Below are positions 16,564 to 26,120 of a stretch of 26,120 nucleotides of DNA, piece after piece. Numbering within the stretch: position 1 is the stretch's first letter; every line of letters starts with the position of its first letter. A program made the position numbers and the translations under genes. Location of the stretch: NCBI GenBank assembly GCA_022925895.1, contig JAKSYS010000777.1, positions 1 through 26,120 of the forward strand. The letters run 5' to 3'. The stretch is from Fragilaria crotonensis (taxonomy: Eukaryota; Bacillariophyta; Fragilariophyceae; Fragilariales; Fragilariaceae). A model generated the notes under the pieces. It was not told the origin of the DNA. It made no database searches and saw only the letters and a program-made list of their open reading frames with translations.

Positions 16564-18346
16564 TGCTTCTGGGGTCTGGATATTGGAATGGCTTCATGAG
16601 AAGGCATCGACACGTAATTCGAAGCAAACGCTCTGTTACATTCGAAGCTAAACGCACCGAATGGTGCACTTACGAAAATTTCTCCGACATGTATGCCCAC
16701 ATTTATGAAGCGATGGTCGAGCACGGCATTGCATCAAAATGTGACAGGAAGGTGAAGCTGATGACGCGTTCGGACTGCCGACGCAATATCTCATGCTAAG
16801 ACCTGACAAACTAATCTTTGTCGATGAGGTGGGTTCAAATACCTGTACAACAAAGGATGTGCACGTTGGTGGTGAGAAATTCTTGTGCAAAGCAGACCAA
16901 AGACCACAAATAAAGGCGGCGACCAAAGACTCACATTTTACAGTGCTAGGGTTTACGGCGGCATCAGGTGAACCCGTCATGTGTGCAATAATATTTTCTG
17001 CGAAGGAAATGTGCCGAAGCTGGGTGTTAGGACTCAATGCATCTGCTCCATGGGTTGGTGACAATAAGGACTTACGAGCAAACACAGGTGGTATGGACAC
17101 ACGACACCCGCAAGGATCAGTGTGTCACTTCAACGGAAAGACAATTCCCACTTTCTGCTGCTGCTCCGAGAACGGAAGCATCACATCAGAGCTTCTGGTG
17201 GAAATGCTTCGTGCCGTCGACAACGCTGGCGCTTTTGATCGATCTGATGGCATTCATCCATTTCTTCTTGTCGACGGTCATGGCAGTCGTTTTGAATTGC
17301 CATTCTTGAGGTATGTGAACGACGCCGAGGGCACTGGTAGAAAATGGAATGCATGCGTGGGTGTGCCGTATGGCACAAGTTACTGACAGGTGGGAGACAG
17401 CAGCGAACAGAATGGCTGCTTTAAAATGGCGCTTACCAAGTACAAACGTGATCTGCTGAGAGCCAAAGAGTTAGCAGGACTTGAATTTGGAATAAACAAA
17501 GAGGACGTCACTTACCTTGTTTCTCAGGCATGGACGCATTCATTTGCTCGTGTTGCACAGAACAAATCAGCCATTGCAGATCGTGGATGGAATCCTCTCA
17601 ATTACAATTGCTTGCTTCACCCTGAAATTGTTGCGACAAGGTATAACAGAGAACAAGGACTTGGTGGTGGCGGTGGCAGCAACAGTTGTAGCAATGAAGG
17701 AGGCAGCAGTGACGATGACGGTCGGGAAGATGTCATGATACCGGCAGAAGGATTGCAGCTTGTGGACCAAATGAACTTATCGCAAGGGGTATCTGGATCA
17801 CTGATCAACACACTTCTTGAGAAAAGAAATCGCGATGATGCCAGGAATGGCATTAATTTTGAAGAAATCCGGCTCAAGAGAATTGAAACGTCGAAACAAA
17901 TTGTTGTCGATAAGAAAAAGAGATATACTTCTGGACTTCATGTGGCGTGTCAGAGATTCATGGTAGGTCCAGAGGTTCTCGACGACTTGGAAGAGCGAGA
18001 GCTGATGCAGGCAGCTATCATTTCTGGGCGTCAAGAGAAGAAGTTGATGGAGTTTTGATCTCTGAAGACGAAGGTTGATGCTTTAAAAGCATTGAACAAG
18101 AGTCCGAGTGATATGAATGTTAGTCAACTGAAACTCATGGTGACATGGTACAAACTTGCCGGCGATTTACCAGTTCCAACAACAAGAACAGCGCTCCTTG
18201 AACGAATGCGTGCCACCATTGGACGAGAAGATCCAAGGGAGCCTGCGATACCCACTCTTGTTCAAATGCCGCCACGGCCTGTGGCAGTTGCAGTGGCAGT
18301 GACAGCAGCGGCAACTGCCATGGTACAAGACGGACTTGCCGAATGA
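16563..18346 (+). pseudogene. DDE-superfamily transposase, broken
   Basis: Three stretches read as one protein. The first (from 16563) has GYWNGFMRRH...TYENFSDMY...EHGIA, a typical N-terminal part of pogo-like DDE proteins. The frame then shifts between about 16740 and 16780. The second stretch (LPTQYLMLRPDKLIFVDEVGSNT) holds the first catalytic Asp (VDEVG) and the second (LLVDGHGSRF). An in-frame TGA at 17384-17386 follows GTSY, where relatives would have Trp. Right after it comes the third acidic residue in VGDSSEQNG. The region after 17390 gives WTHSFARVAQNKSAIADRGW, a Gly/Ser-rich linker, another in-frame TGA at 18056-18058, and a small helical C-terminus (LKLMVTWYKLAGDLPVP) that recalls a SAP-like motif. 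The transposase cuts and pastes DNA in the nucleus; this copy cannot be active as written. Confidence 0.75.
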
Positions 18347-19950
18347 TATGTGAGTTTTGAGATTAAGTGTTGTTGTGTTGTTTCCAAACAACAACGACGA
18401 GAAGTCCCAGGTTACGAGCACAATTTTCAAGTCCCAGGTTGGTACAAGGCACACGGTGACAGCAGCGTAACAGTAGAACAAGAATTAGCCAAGATTTTAG
18501 GCCCTAAATTACGCGCGCACATATAAATTTCTTATCATGGATGGATAAATTTTTATGTTTTGCTTTGAACCAATATTACAGAAACGAGGCAATGAAATCA
18601 TTCGATACCTTGATGAATATCTAGTCCAGTAGAAGATTGATTCGATAGTAGCTTAAACAATTACATCGTGAAGAATTCTTAACGGAATGGAATTGGAGGG
18701 GGAAGCTTTGTGAAACACATAAATTGAGTCGAAACATGCGCTAAATTATTGGTTCTAAGTAGTTTTTAGGTGGTACTCTAGGAGCAACGATCAACGATAA
18801 TGAATATTCGAAAACCTTGCACGAATCTTCCTTCAACTGTGTGCACTCGAACCGCCGCATTGGAGCTAGTAGTAATCGACATAAAGCATTGTATGGCTGA
18901 CAACAGCATGAGGGAACGAAATCAAGATTCTTGTACTTGTAGCCCTGTTGCTGGAAAAGTGCTACTGGTAGTCTAACAGTATCACAATTCACAATATATG
19001 TTGAAACTGACAACAGACAGCACAAATCTGTCATACCTACTGTGCTACTGTATGGTTTCTAATTGATGCAGGATTGTTTAGATTACTTGTCAAGATCGAC
19101 AAGATATGACCTGAGAATTGCACTTCCCGTTCAATGAAGTGAATTCAACTTGGCAAGATTGACCTGATTTCACTTGATGCATGAATCTCCAAGGTTCATT
19201 TGATCTTGCCAAAGCTAACTTTTGCCAGCGAAATTAGATCATAACTTTAGGATCTGCTATTTGTGTAACCCTTCGCACTTACTGTTAGTGTGGTGATTTT
19301 ATCACAGCACCCTAAAGTACTGTCTACAGTATACTAGTATCTACGAACAGAGTACGCCTCCGGCTGTCAACTCTAAGTACCAGGTATATACAATTGTACG
19401 ATATATACCATATACCATGGACCTCCGGAATTTGTACTTATTTGCATGTAGCTTCTACGTGATGTCAATACCAAGAAGAGCTGGTTTTCCGGATGCCCCA
19501 TTACTGTTCGAAAATTTCACTACTAGCTGGTGGAGTCGTCTACTGGACTATTCTGTCTACCGGTGTGTTCATACTTCATACTTCATACTCGCCCTGGCCA
19601 CCAGGCTGATATGAAATCGATTCGTATGACATACCTATTTCTGCCCGTTGCCTAACCCGAATGCTGCACAGTAATAGCGCTCGACTTCATTTAATTCATG
19701 GTGGCTGTCACCCAATCCAGGGGGATGGTCATCCGTGTGAGTTGAGTATCCCAGTATGTGGGTACAGCGGCAGCACGGTAAACTAGGCTTTTGGTTTTTT
19801 TGTCCTTGCCTTCCTCTTGTTCTGTTTTCCTCAATGTATGTTCTCTGCTTCTGAAATTCAGTTTTTTCCTTCGCCCAAAATTCCTCTTGGAGAGTTCGGT
19901 TCGTAATCACATTTCCTGCATCCTTGTACTTTATCTCTTTTTTTGGGAGT
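18347..19950. other. Gene-poor spacer
   Basis: No convincing gene is present in about 1.6 kb. An inverted repeat, CTTGGCAAGAT at 19149-19159 with ATCTTGCCAAAG at 19203-19214, could form a stem with a ~43-nt loop. A smaller CTTGTC/GACAAG dyad lies at 19086-19103. A minus-strand frame at 19635-19910 shows no motif I recognise. Confidence 0.45.
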
Positions 19951-20030
19951 CCTAACTGCTCTCATCCGGCTGTCCATCGACCGTGATTCCTGCTGTGTCT
20001 CCAACGCGACTTTCGCCCAAGTAAATGTCC

Positions 20031-20292
20031 TCACACGTTAACGGAAGCAAAAATTCGCACATGAGCCAGAGAGAACTGACAACTCCAATGAAACCAGTCA
20101 CTAGGAAGAGACCAAGGCACATGAGTCCCATACATCCGGAGTAGAGTACAAACGCCGAAATGCCGCTTGCCTCGAGTTGCGTGAAGAACCACACAACGGA
20201 ATACATAAAGACGTAAAGAGCAACGCTTCCGGCTGTGCAGAAGGAACGCACCACAAAAGGTAATTCTCGGCGCGGAACTGGAAGTACTAGCT
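20031..20292 (-). pseudogene. TM9SF (EMP70/nonaspanin) C-terminal fragment
   Basis: The minus strand reads RSFCTAGSVALYVFMYSVVW, then FFTQLEASGISAFVLYSGCM and GLMCLGLFLVTGFIGVVSSL. This is the last transmembrane region of TM9SF proteins, multi-membrane-span proteins of the Golgi/endosome. Just upstream, another frame gives YFQFRAENYLLW, resembling the family's (L)YFQLC-EDY-WWW, so there is a frame break near 20246. Near 20065 the frame changes again to VRIFASVNV and a stop at 20031, matching the short lysine-rich cytosolic tail of the family. Only the last ~85 residues of a ~600-residue protein are present, so this is a partial duplicate. A full gene is presumably elsewhere. Confidence 0.72.
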
Positions 20293-20646
20293 CCGTCCGG
20301 GTTGAAACTGTACCTCCGATAAAAACAGAGACGGCGCCAGAAAAATCTGATCTCGCACGTAGCAAGCTGGTACTTCTGTACAGGATTGACAATCCAACTT
20401 CCATACTCACAAAACCTACTTCCGAGGGAACACTAACAATAGCATCTACTATGACACCCCAATCCTCAAACCTCCCTTCCCTAGATGATGTTCTCCGGAT
20501 TTATATCCAAGACTTGAGAGCATGATGGAGTGCTCACATGATAAACTCACTGGTGGGAGGAATCTCGTCAAAAAACTTGAAACAAGAGGCAGAATGCATG
20601 CGACACTGTGATAATCCACAAGTTGTTGGGCCTATTCCCTAATGTT

Positions 20647-21650
20647 GATGCCCTCTTATACAATACCATAAAGTAGATAACAGCTACATTGCTGCACAAC
20701 GCTCAAAGCATGCTGTGCGGCGAGAAGCACGTGAGGTGGCTACTTGTGCTGATGCAGAGTTTGTGAACAAGAGGCAATGCATCGAGGCCGAAAGAAAGAC
20801 ACAATGTGTGCGTGAACAAATCTTGGCTACTAACTTGACATCACCACCTTGTTTAACAAGCAAAAAAGTGAATCGGCATCAATCTGCAATCAGACCCGGA
20901 CAATATGTTCTCGTTTCACAAGACTTGTCATCAGGAAAGGTTTCGCACGATGGAGAGGCTTGGGTGCTGGCGGTCCATGGTTCTCAGGGAAGCATGGTGT
21001 GTGATGTAGAGTACATAAAATGCACCGCAGGGAACAGAACACGAGGAGCAAAAGCAGTGCCACTTTCCCGTCTCACTTTGAAGAACTGTGTCTGGCATGT
21101 GGCCCAGCTTTCGTGCAACAAGCGAGGGTCAAAGCGCCAGCAAGCACACATGACAACACCGCCACCCAAAAAGATGATGTCAAAGGATTCGAAGCCATTG
21201 AAGGATATTCTTTCTCTTGCCTGTCAATCAGGTATGTCGAATGGATGGAGAGCACGAGAGATGGGGTTTGACGCCTGTGCTTCAAAACAGAATGCTCGCT
21301 TTCGTGATTGCTTTTGTCGTGACTTGGCGGAGTTGAAAGGTTTTCTCTCAGCTGTTCCCAAAATACGGATGCACAGTGAGCGAGGTTGTGATGGATCATG
21401 GAAAGTACGGAGGCAACAACACAACCCTTTCACCATAAAGTACTTACAATATGCTTGGGGGGTTGGTGTGCATTATGCAAACAACCTTGTATCCTTGGAG
21501 CATGACGTTTCTGCGAAAGGAATCACCGCTGCGGTGAAGTTGAGCAAGAGTGTGATCGACGATCGTGCAGCGGCAAGGGCATGGTACACACCTCAGCGTC
21601 GATTCATTGACAGAGATGTTAGCATACGAGTCTCGAAAGGCAAAGAATAA
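20647..21650 (+). CDS. 5'-truncated gene of a family of unknown function (PGQYVLV...GFLSA)
   Basis: The frame is open from 20647, after a TGA, to the stop at 21650. There is no ATG near the start, so the N-terminus is missing. A domain beginning RPGQYVLVSQDLSSGKVSHD and containing VEYIKCTAGNRTRG...VPLSRL resembles a small beta-barrel of the BAH/Tudor/chromo kind. After a basic, Pro-rich linker comes a second conserved region (PLKDILSLACQSG...GWRAREMGF...AELKGFLSAVP...NPFTIKYLQYAWG...YTPQRRF). From memory, multicopy proteins with this two-part layout occur in diatom genomes, but their function is unknown to me. The copy lies among transposon and gene relics and is probably not expressed from its own promoter. 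Confidence 0.6.
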
Positions 21651-23160
21651 AATAAAAATAAAATATAACCTAATTATTGGGTTCGCACCGTGTACCAGCC
21701 GGTAGACCAGTACTGTGTACCCACACCCGGAGGCATACCGCGGGGTGATTTGTTAATATCTATACTGAGACATATTCTTTCCATTTGGTGCTATATCAGG
21801 ACGGATGGCGTTGGAAGAAAGACGTCAATAGAGTTTGTTGAGAGCTCTCGTCTTTCCTGTAAGCATCCATGGATTGTTTCACAATGTGCAACCATCTTCT
21901 GCAGTTTGACGCAGACCCACCAGGAATAAGTCTGTCCAAGGATCTGGAGCAGTAGTGCTGGTCATGTGGAGGCAAAAGGTGTGGCATGCCGTGATAGAGT
22001 CGGATCTCCGCAATATCGGTGTCTCGAGTCTGCCTCACTTCGTCGTCTGCTTTATCGTGGAGGGCAGAGTTCCTTGAGAGCTGTGAGACCCTCTCTAGTA
22101 CAACGGCTCCACATACATTGACTCGCTTGGGAGTCGAGTTAGTGCGAGACCGTCAGAAACAGAAGGGGGGCGGGAACACGACAAGAACACAATGAACGGG
22201 AGCGCGGCGGTATCCGACGAGGAACGTAGTTGCGAAGGTATCGGTGATGGCGGTGTCGTGAGTTGTAGATGTGGACGAAGCAACAACTGTACCTCTTCAC
22301 CCTTACGATCATAGACCGGCAAGAATGCAGTGGAGGTAATAGTTTAGGCTTAGTTAAAAGTTGTGGGCAATGTCAAAAGACACTGCCTTAAACTAGTACA
22401 ATAGCTGGTTCGGCACTGCAAAGTAAGTCGGTAAAGCAGTAAGTCCGAGTAGATGTAGTGACTGTGCGCAGTAGGCGGTAGCACAGTGATGTCAACGATG
22501 AGATATGCACTGACAGTGTTCAACTTAAAAATCAAGAAGATTTCTCTTTTTGAAACACAAACAACCTGTCAGTGCATCTAGAACAAAGAGAACAACGCCG
22601 GCATTGTACCAAAAGCTTACCCATACTGGTGGCAGGATCTCTTTGATCCTTTCACAGTAATTCCTCAAGGAGCGTTAACACAAATGGACGTGCATCGATT
22701 GGCTTGCCCGAAGCCAGAGCACTCGTAGAAGACCAGAACACATGTTGAGCGAGGATCTGCAGGCATCGTGTGCTGTCGTGTGATTGTGTGTCGTGGTGTT
22801 TCGTATTCTATCTTCTATCTCTGACCAAGTTCCTACGCAGAGATCTGCGCAAATCATTCCTCGACATGTGTTCAGCAAATGCAAGTTGTGGTGAGGAACA
22901 AGGAAGTTTTGTTTAGGCTCCGGGTTTTATCAAAACTGCATTTCTGTTGCGTGAAATTTCGTGAACGATTCCGGCTTCACGAAACTGACTGCAAGTTTTG
23001 TGGGGATAGTGGATAAGGACCGTGTTTCACAAAACTCACGGTAAGTTATGTTTTTGTTGAACAGTTTTGTGTATCGTAAGCATCGGGCTCACTGTCACAC
23101 AACAGGAGCATTTTGCACTCATGCACAATATACAATGCGTTGCTCTATCACCTTAGCCAA
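21651..23160. other. Spacer between the relics and the first housekeeping-type gene
   Basis: About 1.5 kb without a supported gene. Open frames on the minus strand at 21796-22038 and 22675-22884 lack recognisable motifs. The last 250 bp contain several TTTCACGAAACT/TTTCACAAAACT words near 22950-23060, which could belong to the upstream region of the plus-strand gene. Confidence 0.4.
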
Positions 23161-24390
23161 ATGAATCTTGTCATGCGACTGTTAGCGCTAGTGCTTCTAG
23201 TGCTAGTTCTAGCCTCCTTTCTGGATGGCGTAAATGGTTTTCAAGTGCAGTACGTGAATGTTGGGGTAAGCAGTGTGGCAAGGTTGATCTTCACACAGGG
23301 AAAGATACTGGTAGTACCGAGGACAGCAACGCTCGAGTTACACACTCACACGCAGCAAGTATGGAGCAGCAGCAACGTGGCGAACATTGCCAACACATCT
23401 ACAGATGATGATGGAGACCCTCTTGTTCGGATTGTGTCGCGACGTCGGTTCGGGCAATTGTTGTTCCTTCCTGTAGCCTCTGGTGCGGCATGTATGTTAC
23501 TGTCGCCACAACTGGCTCTAGCTGCTTCGCCGATGACAAGTGGAGAAGCAGATGGGCTCAAGGCTCGCCTTGAACGAAGTCTTCGTCCAAAGGCTCCAAA
23601 AGTCCTTCGATCACAGTTAAATCAGGACTTTGCAGTGCTACTAATGCGAGCTTCTTACAATGCCTTGGATCAGATCGATTGTGTGGCCATGGACCAGTTT
23701 CAACGAGATTTCTTTTTTATTCGACAGGCAGAATACCTACCCTACATTGAACAACTTGGCCCAGGGGTTGTACAGCAAGGGATGCTTACCGATCCCTACT
23801 ATTTTGATTTTATTTCTTTCGCACAGTATTCAACCATATCGAGAGAGGTGAACAATTCACCAGCATTGGTTTTTCAAGAACAGCAGCCGTCCGCCGATTC
23901 AGGACCTGATGAGCCTCAAACATTCGTGTCGACAGTTGTTAGACGCGATCCTTCGATAACCAACGACATGCTTTCGGCTCGTCATGATCAATTGGTGGGC
24001 AAAGCAATTATAGATCGATTGACTGAAACCTTTCAAGGTACCGCTAGCGCTATTCCAACAATACCTGACACAGGGTTTGATGCGAACGCTACCCTTTTGG
24101 CCTTGACACAGCTGGTAAAATTGTTCCTTGTGAATGGATTTGCTATTGATGGCAGCGTCGACGTAACCTCCAATGATACGACCGGAACTGAGTTTTGTAT
24201 CACTTTGACGAACCCCGATAACTTGTGGTCGGGCCAGGCTTTGAAACAAAGAAATGCTAGTCCTACAAACTGTTTCATTCTAAAGGCAGCCGTCGAGCTA
24301 ATTAGCCGTGCAGGATTGAGTCTGGTTGCCTCCTCCGTCAAATATCAGGGATATCAGGAGAAGTCGTATCTCAAGATTCGACGGCTTTAG
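23161..24390 (+). CDS. Plastid thylakoid-lumen protein, function unknown
   Basis: The first ATG in the frame is at 23161 and gives 409 residues. Residues 1-25 form a signal peptide (MRLLALVLLVLVLASF) ending NG-FQ; Phe after the cleavage site is the mark of diatom plastid import. A Ser/Thr-rich transit region follows. Next comes SRRRFGQLLFLPVASGAACM...LALAA, a twin-arginine thylakoid signal with an ALA-A cleavage site. The mature protein of about 285 residues begins SPMTSGEADGLKARLERS. It has no enzyme motif I recognise; YLPYIEQLGPGVVQQG and FISFAQYSTISREV are its best-marked segments. By targeting it acts in the plastid lumen. It is convergent with the transporter gene, whose stop lies about 330 bp away. 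Confidence 0.82.
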   Translation: MNLVMRLLALVLLVLVLASFLDGVNGFQVQYVNVGVSSVARLIFTQGKILVVPRTATLELHTHTQQVWSSSNVANIANTSTDDDGDPLVRIVSRRRFGQLLFLPVASGAACMLLSPQLALAASPMTSGEADGLKARLERSLRPKAPKVLRSQLNQDFAVLLMRASYNALDQIDCVAMDQFQRDFFFIRQAEYLPYIEQLGPGVVQQGMLTDPYYFDFISFAQYSTISREVNNSPALVFQEQQPSADSGPDEPQTFVSTVVRRDPSITNDMLSARHDQLVGKAIIDRLTETFQGTASAIPTIPDTGFDANATLLALTQLVKLFLVNGFAIDGSVDVTSNDTTGTEFCITLTNPDNLWSGQALKQRNASPTNCFILKAAVELISRAGLSLVASSVKYQGYQEKSYLKIRRL

Positions 24391-24717
24391 TGTCGCAGCG
24401 CAGCTGCACCACGGTAACTATTAATCAAGAGTCCAAGGAAGTTAGAGCCCCTGCTAGGCCGTAAGCCAGATGATTCTATTCAATACTGTAGATTCCCCGT
24501 GGTGTCACCTGATGCTGAGGTACATATTTAGCTCTTTCTGCAGGGAGGGCTTCCTAATGGAACCTTTCATCCCGCCGGTTGATCCTCCAGGCCACATCTT
24601 CATCATTCGAAATCGATGCGACGGCAACAGCGTTATCGGTGATAAACGAGCGGGTGCAAAAGTACTCCTTAGCAAAGGTGGAAGCCAGATGACGCGTTCC
24701 AGCATAAGCAAATCAAT
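24391..24717. other. Convergent 3' intergenic region
   Basis: This lies between the stop codons of the lumen protein (plus) and the transporter (minus). The stretch contains only short frames and presumably holds both 3' ends. No clear polyadenylation signal was picked out. Confidence 0.4.
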
Positions 24718-25953
24718 CTAGAAGAAAAGCATGAAGGGTTTATCGCTGCCTTCCCTTCTTCCCACCTTAGGAGGAGTGCTGGGTTTCGGTTTGTTAATGC
24801 ATGTGCATAGTATAGATCTCTTTCCCAGGAATCTCGGTGAGCAGAAGAGAATGCCGGTCCAGGATCCGATTCCAATCATAATACATCGCACAACAGTACT
24901 CTCAATGAAACCGGTGTAATCTTCGGAATACAAACCCCTGACCAAGTAGGCACCAGGCACCAGACCGAAGATGCCCGCCACAATATTGCCAACAGCATGC
25001 CGCCCCGTCCAACGGGCAAAGACACCTGCTGAAAATGTGACAGTTACCGACGCCATGAAATTTGGCAAGTTCCCAAAGGGCGCGTGAGACAGAGCCCAAG
25101 ACGTCGCGAATCCTAGTGTCCCATGGAACCCCATCACTAAAAGGTCTGATAATGAGCTCGGACAAAAGAGTCCAGACCACGACGTTGCTGCCAGGGGGAC
25201 AAGTAGCAAAAACCACCATTCACTGATGGACTGATCACAAGCGAGGTTTTCAAAACCACTTGGTTGTCCCATTATGACTACCGCGAGACTTTGTCCAGTT
25301 TGAAGAAAGTATGCAATCAGGCCGGTGAATAGGATACCTTCCAGCAAATCAGCGCCTCCAGCGACAGTGTGCCTGCTCATAATCTCCATGACGGCAAAGA
25401 CAATCTTAAAACCATGCAGTATGTCAAGGACACCCGCGAGCGACATGGCACCGAAGCATGTATCATCCGGCCATTGCAATGCAATCAAGCCGGCGAAAAG
25501 CCCAACTAGAACACTAGCGATCACTTCCAAAGCGATTCGTTCGGGTAATCGTAAGGAAGGCAATTTTATCACTGCCACAAGGAGAGAAAGGAATGCAGAA
25601 ACTATCATATCTTGCCACGAACCATTGAACCAAAAGGCACAGGCACCTGCAGCACTAGCCATATGGAAGAAGGCAGTAACTGCCATTGGGTACGAAACGT
25701 CTGGGGTGCTCTGAATCTTCTTGATAGAGGCCAACGCCTCCATGGTGACCAGTTGATAAAAGAGTTCGCGAGTTGATGCAGAGACTTCGAGAAGGGCATC
25801 GGAAGGATCGAGTTTGTGACCAGCAGTCTCTGAGCAAAGTCGTCGCGATTCAAAAATGAAAACCAGGTTGAAGCGTTCGATGCGGAGTTGAGGATCTCCG
25901 CGGCAAGCTCGTCGCGCTCTGATGAAAAATCGTGTTGACAGTCGCAGCAGCTT
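24718..25953 (-). CDS. ThrE/PRM10-type multi-membrane-span transporter, N-terminus missing
   Basis: The frame is open from 25953 down to the stop at 24718, with an internal ATG at 25743 (MEALASIKKIQ). The part before that ATG (LCSETAGHKLDPSDALLEVS) fits the family and is probably translated, so the true start is further upstream. About eight to ten hydrophobic segments follow. HMASAAGACAFWFNGSWQDM, VMEIMSRHTVAGGADLLEGI and the ATSWS turn are typical of the ThrE family (bacterial threonine exporter, yeast PRM10). The protein sits in a membrane; the substrate in diatoms is unknown. The soluble N-terminal domain is not found in this frame, which meets a TGA at 25954. It must come from an upstream exon, or the sequence has an error. 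A different minus frame (26096 to about 25800) begins MYKLNRMTPVAVRLASFASR and may be that exon. Confidence 0.7.
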   Translation of the reverse strand, partial: KLLRLSTRFFIRARRACRGDPQLRIERFNLVFIFESRRLCSETAGHKLDPSDALLEVSASTRELFYQLVTMEALASIKKIQSTPDVSYPMAVTAFFHMASAAGACAFWFNGSWQDMIVSAFLSLLVAVIKLPSLRLPERIALEVIASVLVGLFAGLIALQWPDDTCFGAMSLAGVLDILHGFKIVFAVMEIMSRHTVAGGADLLEGILFTGLIAYFLQTGQSLAVVIMGQPSGFENLACDQSISEWWFLLLVPLAATSWSGLFCPSSLSDLLVMGFHGTLGFATSWALSHAPFGNLPNFMASVTVTFSAGVFARWTGRHAVGNIVAGIFGLVPGAYLVRGLYSEDYTGFIESTVVRCIMIGIGSWTGILFCSPRFLGKRSILCTCINKPKPSTPPKVGRREGSDKPFMLFF

Positions 25954-26120
25954 TCACATTCACGCGTCGACGACGACGCAGAAATCGCCTTTCGAAACTC
26001 CTCAGGGTGAGGAAGCTTCGTCGACCCATAATTGGAGCGTGATGCAAAGCTCGCCAGTCGAACCGCTACCGGAGTCATGCGATTAAGTTTGTACATGGCG
26101 AAACCTCGGACAGTTGAAAA
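25954..26120 (-). other. Possible 5' exon or leader of the transporter gene
   Basis: A minus-strand frame starting with ATG at 26096 encodes MYKLNRMTPVAVRLASFASR and continues past the point where the transporter frame opens. Its start resembles an organelle or secretory presequence only weakly. If it is exon 1, an intron or frame change joins it to the transporter. The window ends too soon to tell. Confidence 0.3.

Noticed and set aside
19149..19214. Inverted repeat CTTGGCAAGAT/ATCTTGCCAAAG as a miniature transposon
   Set aside because: The arms are only 11 bp with one mismatch, and no target duplication or further copies are seen.

Overview
This window is a chromosome end from a eukaryote, most likely a diatom. 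It begins with about 430 bp of CCCTAA/CCCCTAA telomere repeat. Near the other end it carries a nuclear gene whose product has a typical diatom plastid presequence: a signal peptide ending before Phe (NG-FQ), then a transit region, then a twin-arginine thylakoid signal. Two other families (a PGQYVLV...GWR...GFLSA protein and a DDE transposase) are ones I associate with diatom genomes, from memory only.

Layout from the telomere inwards. 1-430 is telomere. 431-1383 is minisatellite. 1950-2318 is a cluster of quasi-palindromes (CTACCATTTGGTAG) in front of a rightward gene (2460-5959, broken into two frames) whose C-terminal part has the HxD...H...R pattern of 2-oxoglutarate/Fe(II) oxygenases. Convergent to it, 6099-10304 (minus) is a large broken gene with three parts: an N-terminal C2H2-like zinc-finger region, a middle domain with the full tyrosine-recombinase signature (R-x-x-E-L, R-H, G-H, and Tyr nine residues after the His), and a RecQ-type helicase with DEAH, QAFGRLR and zinc clusters. 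It resembles the telomere-linked helicases of fungi, with a recombinase fused in.

10287-16386 is an array of six same-orientation modules of about 150-170 bp. Each has a conserved ~64-nt head (minus strand CCTAAG...TTTTACTTGATAC) and then iterons. The iterons are alike within a module but differ between modules, and the last one lies at the start of the adjoining cargo. The cargos are the zinc-finger/recombinase/helicase gene, a 3'-truncated second copy of its N-terminus, a deletion derivative that keeps the palindrome cluster, and a 284-bp unit present twice inside a 190-bp satellite. I read the array as a family of telomere-linked mobile elements stacked head to tail; that reading is inference.

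16387-21650 is a graveyard: a stop- and frame-broken DDE transposase, a TM9SF (EMP70) C-terminal fragment, and a 5'-truncated gene of a family of unknown function. From about 23 kb ordinary genes begin: a thylakoid-lumen protein (plus) and a ThrE/PRM10-type membrane transporter (minus), convergent.

Four frame changes are inferred in the helicase gene and several elsewhere. They may be real decay or errors in the sequence, and the window alone cannot decide. All family assignments are by eye, without database searches.
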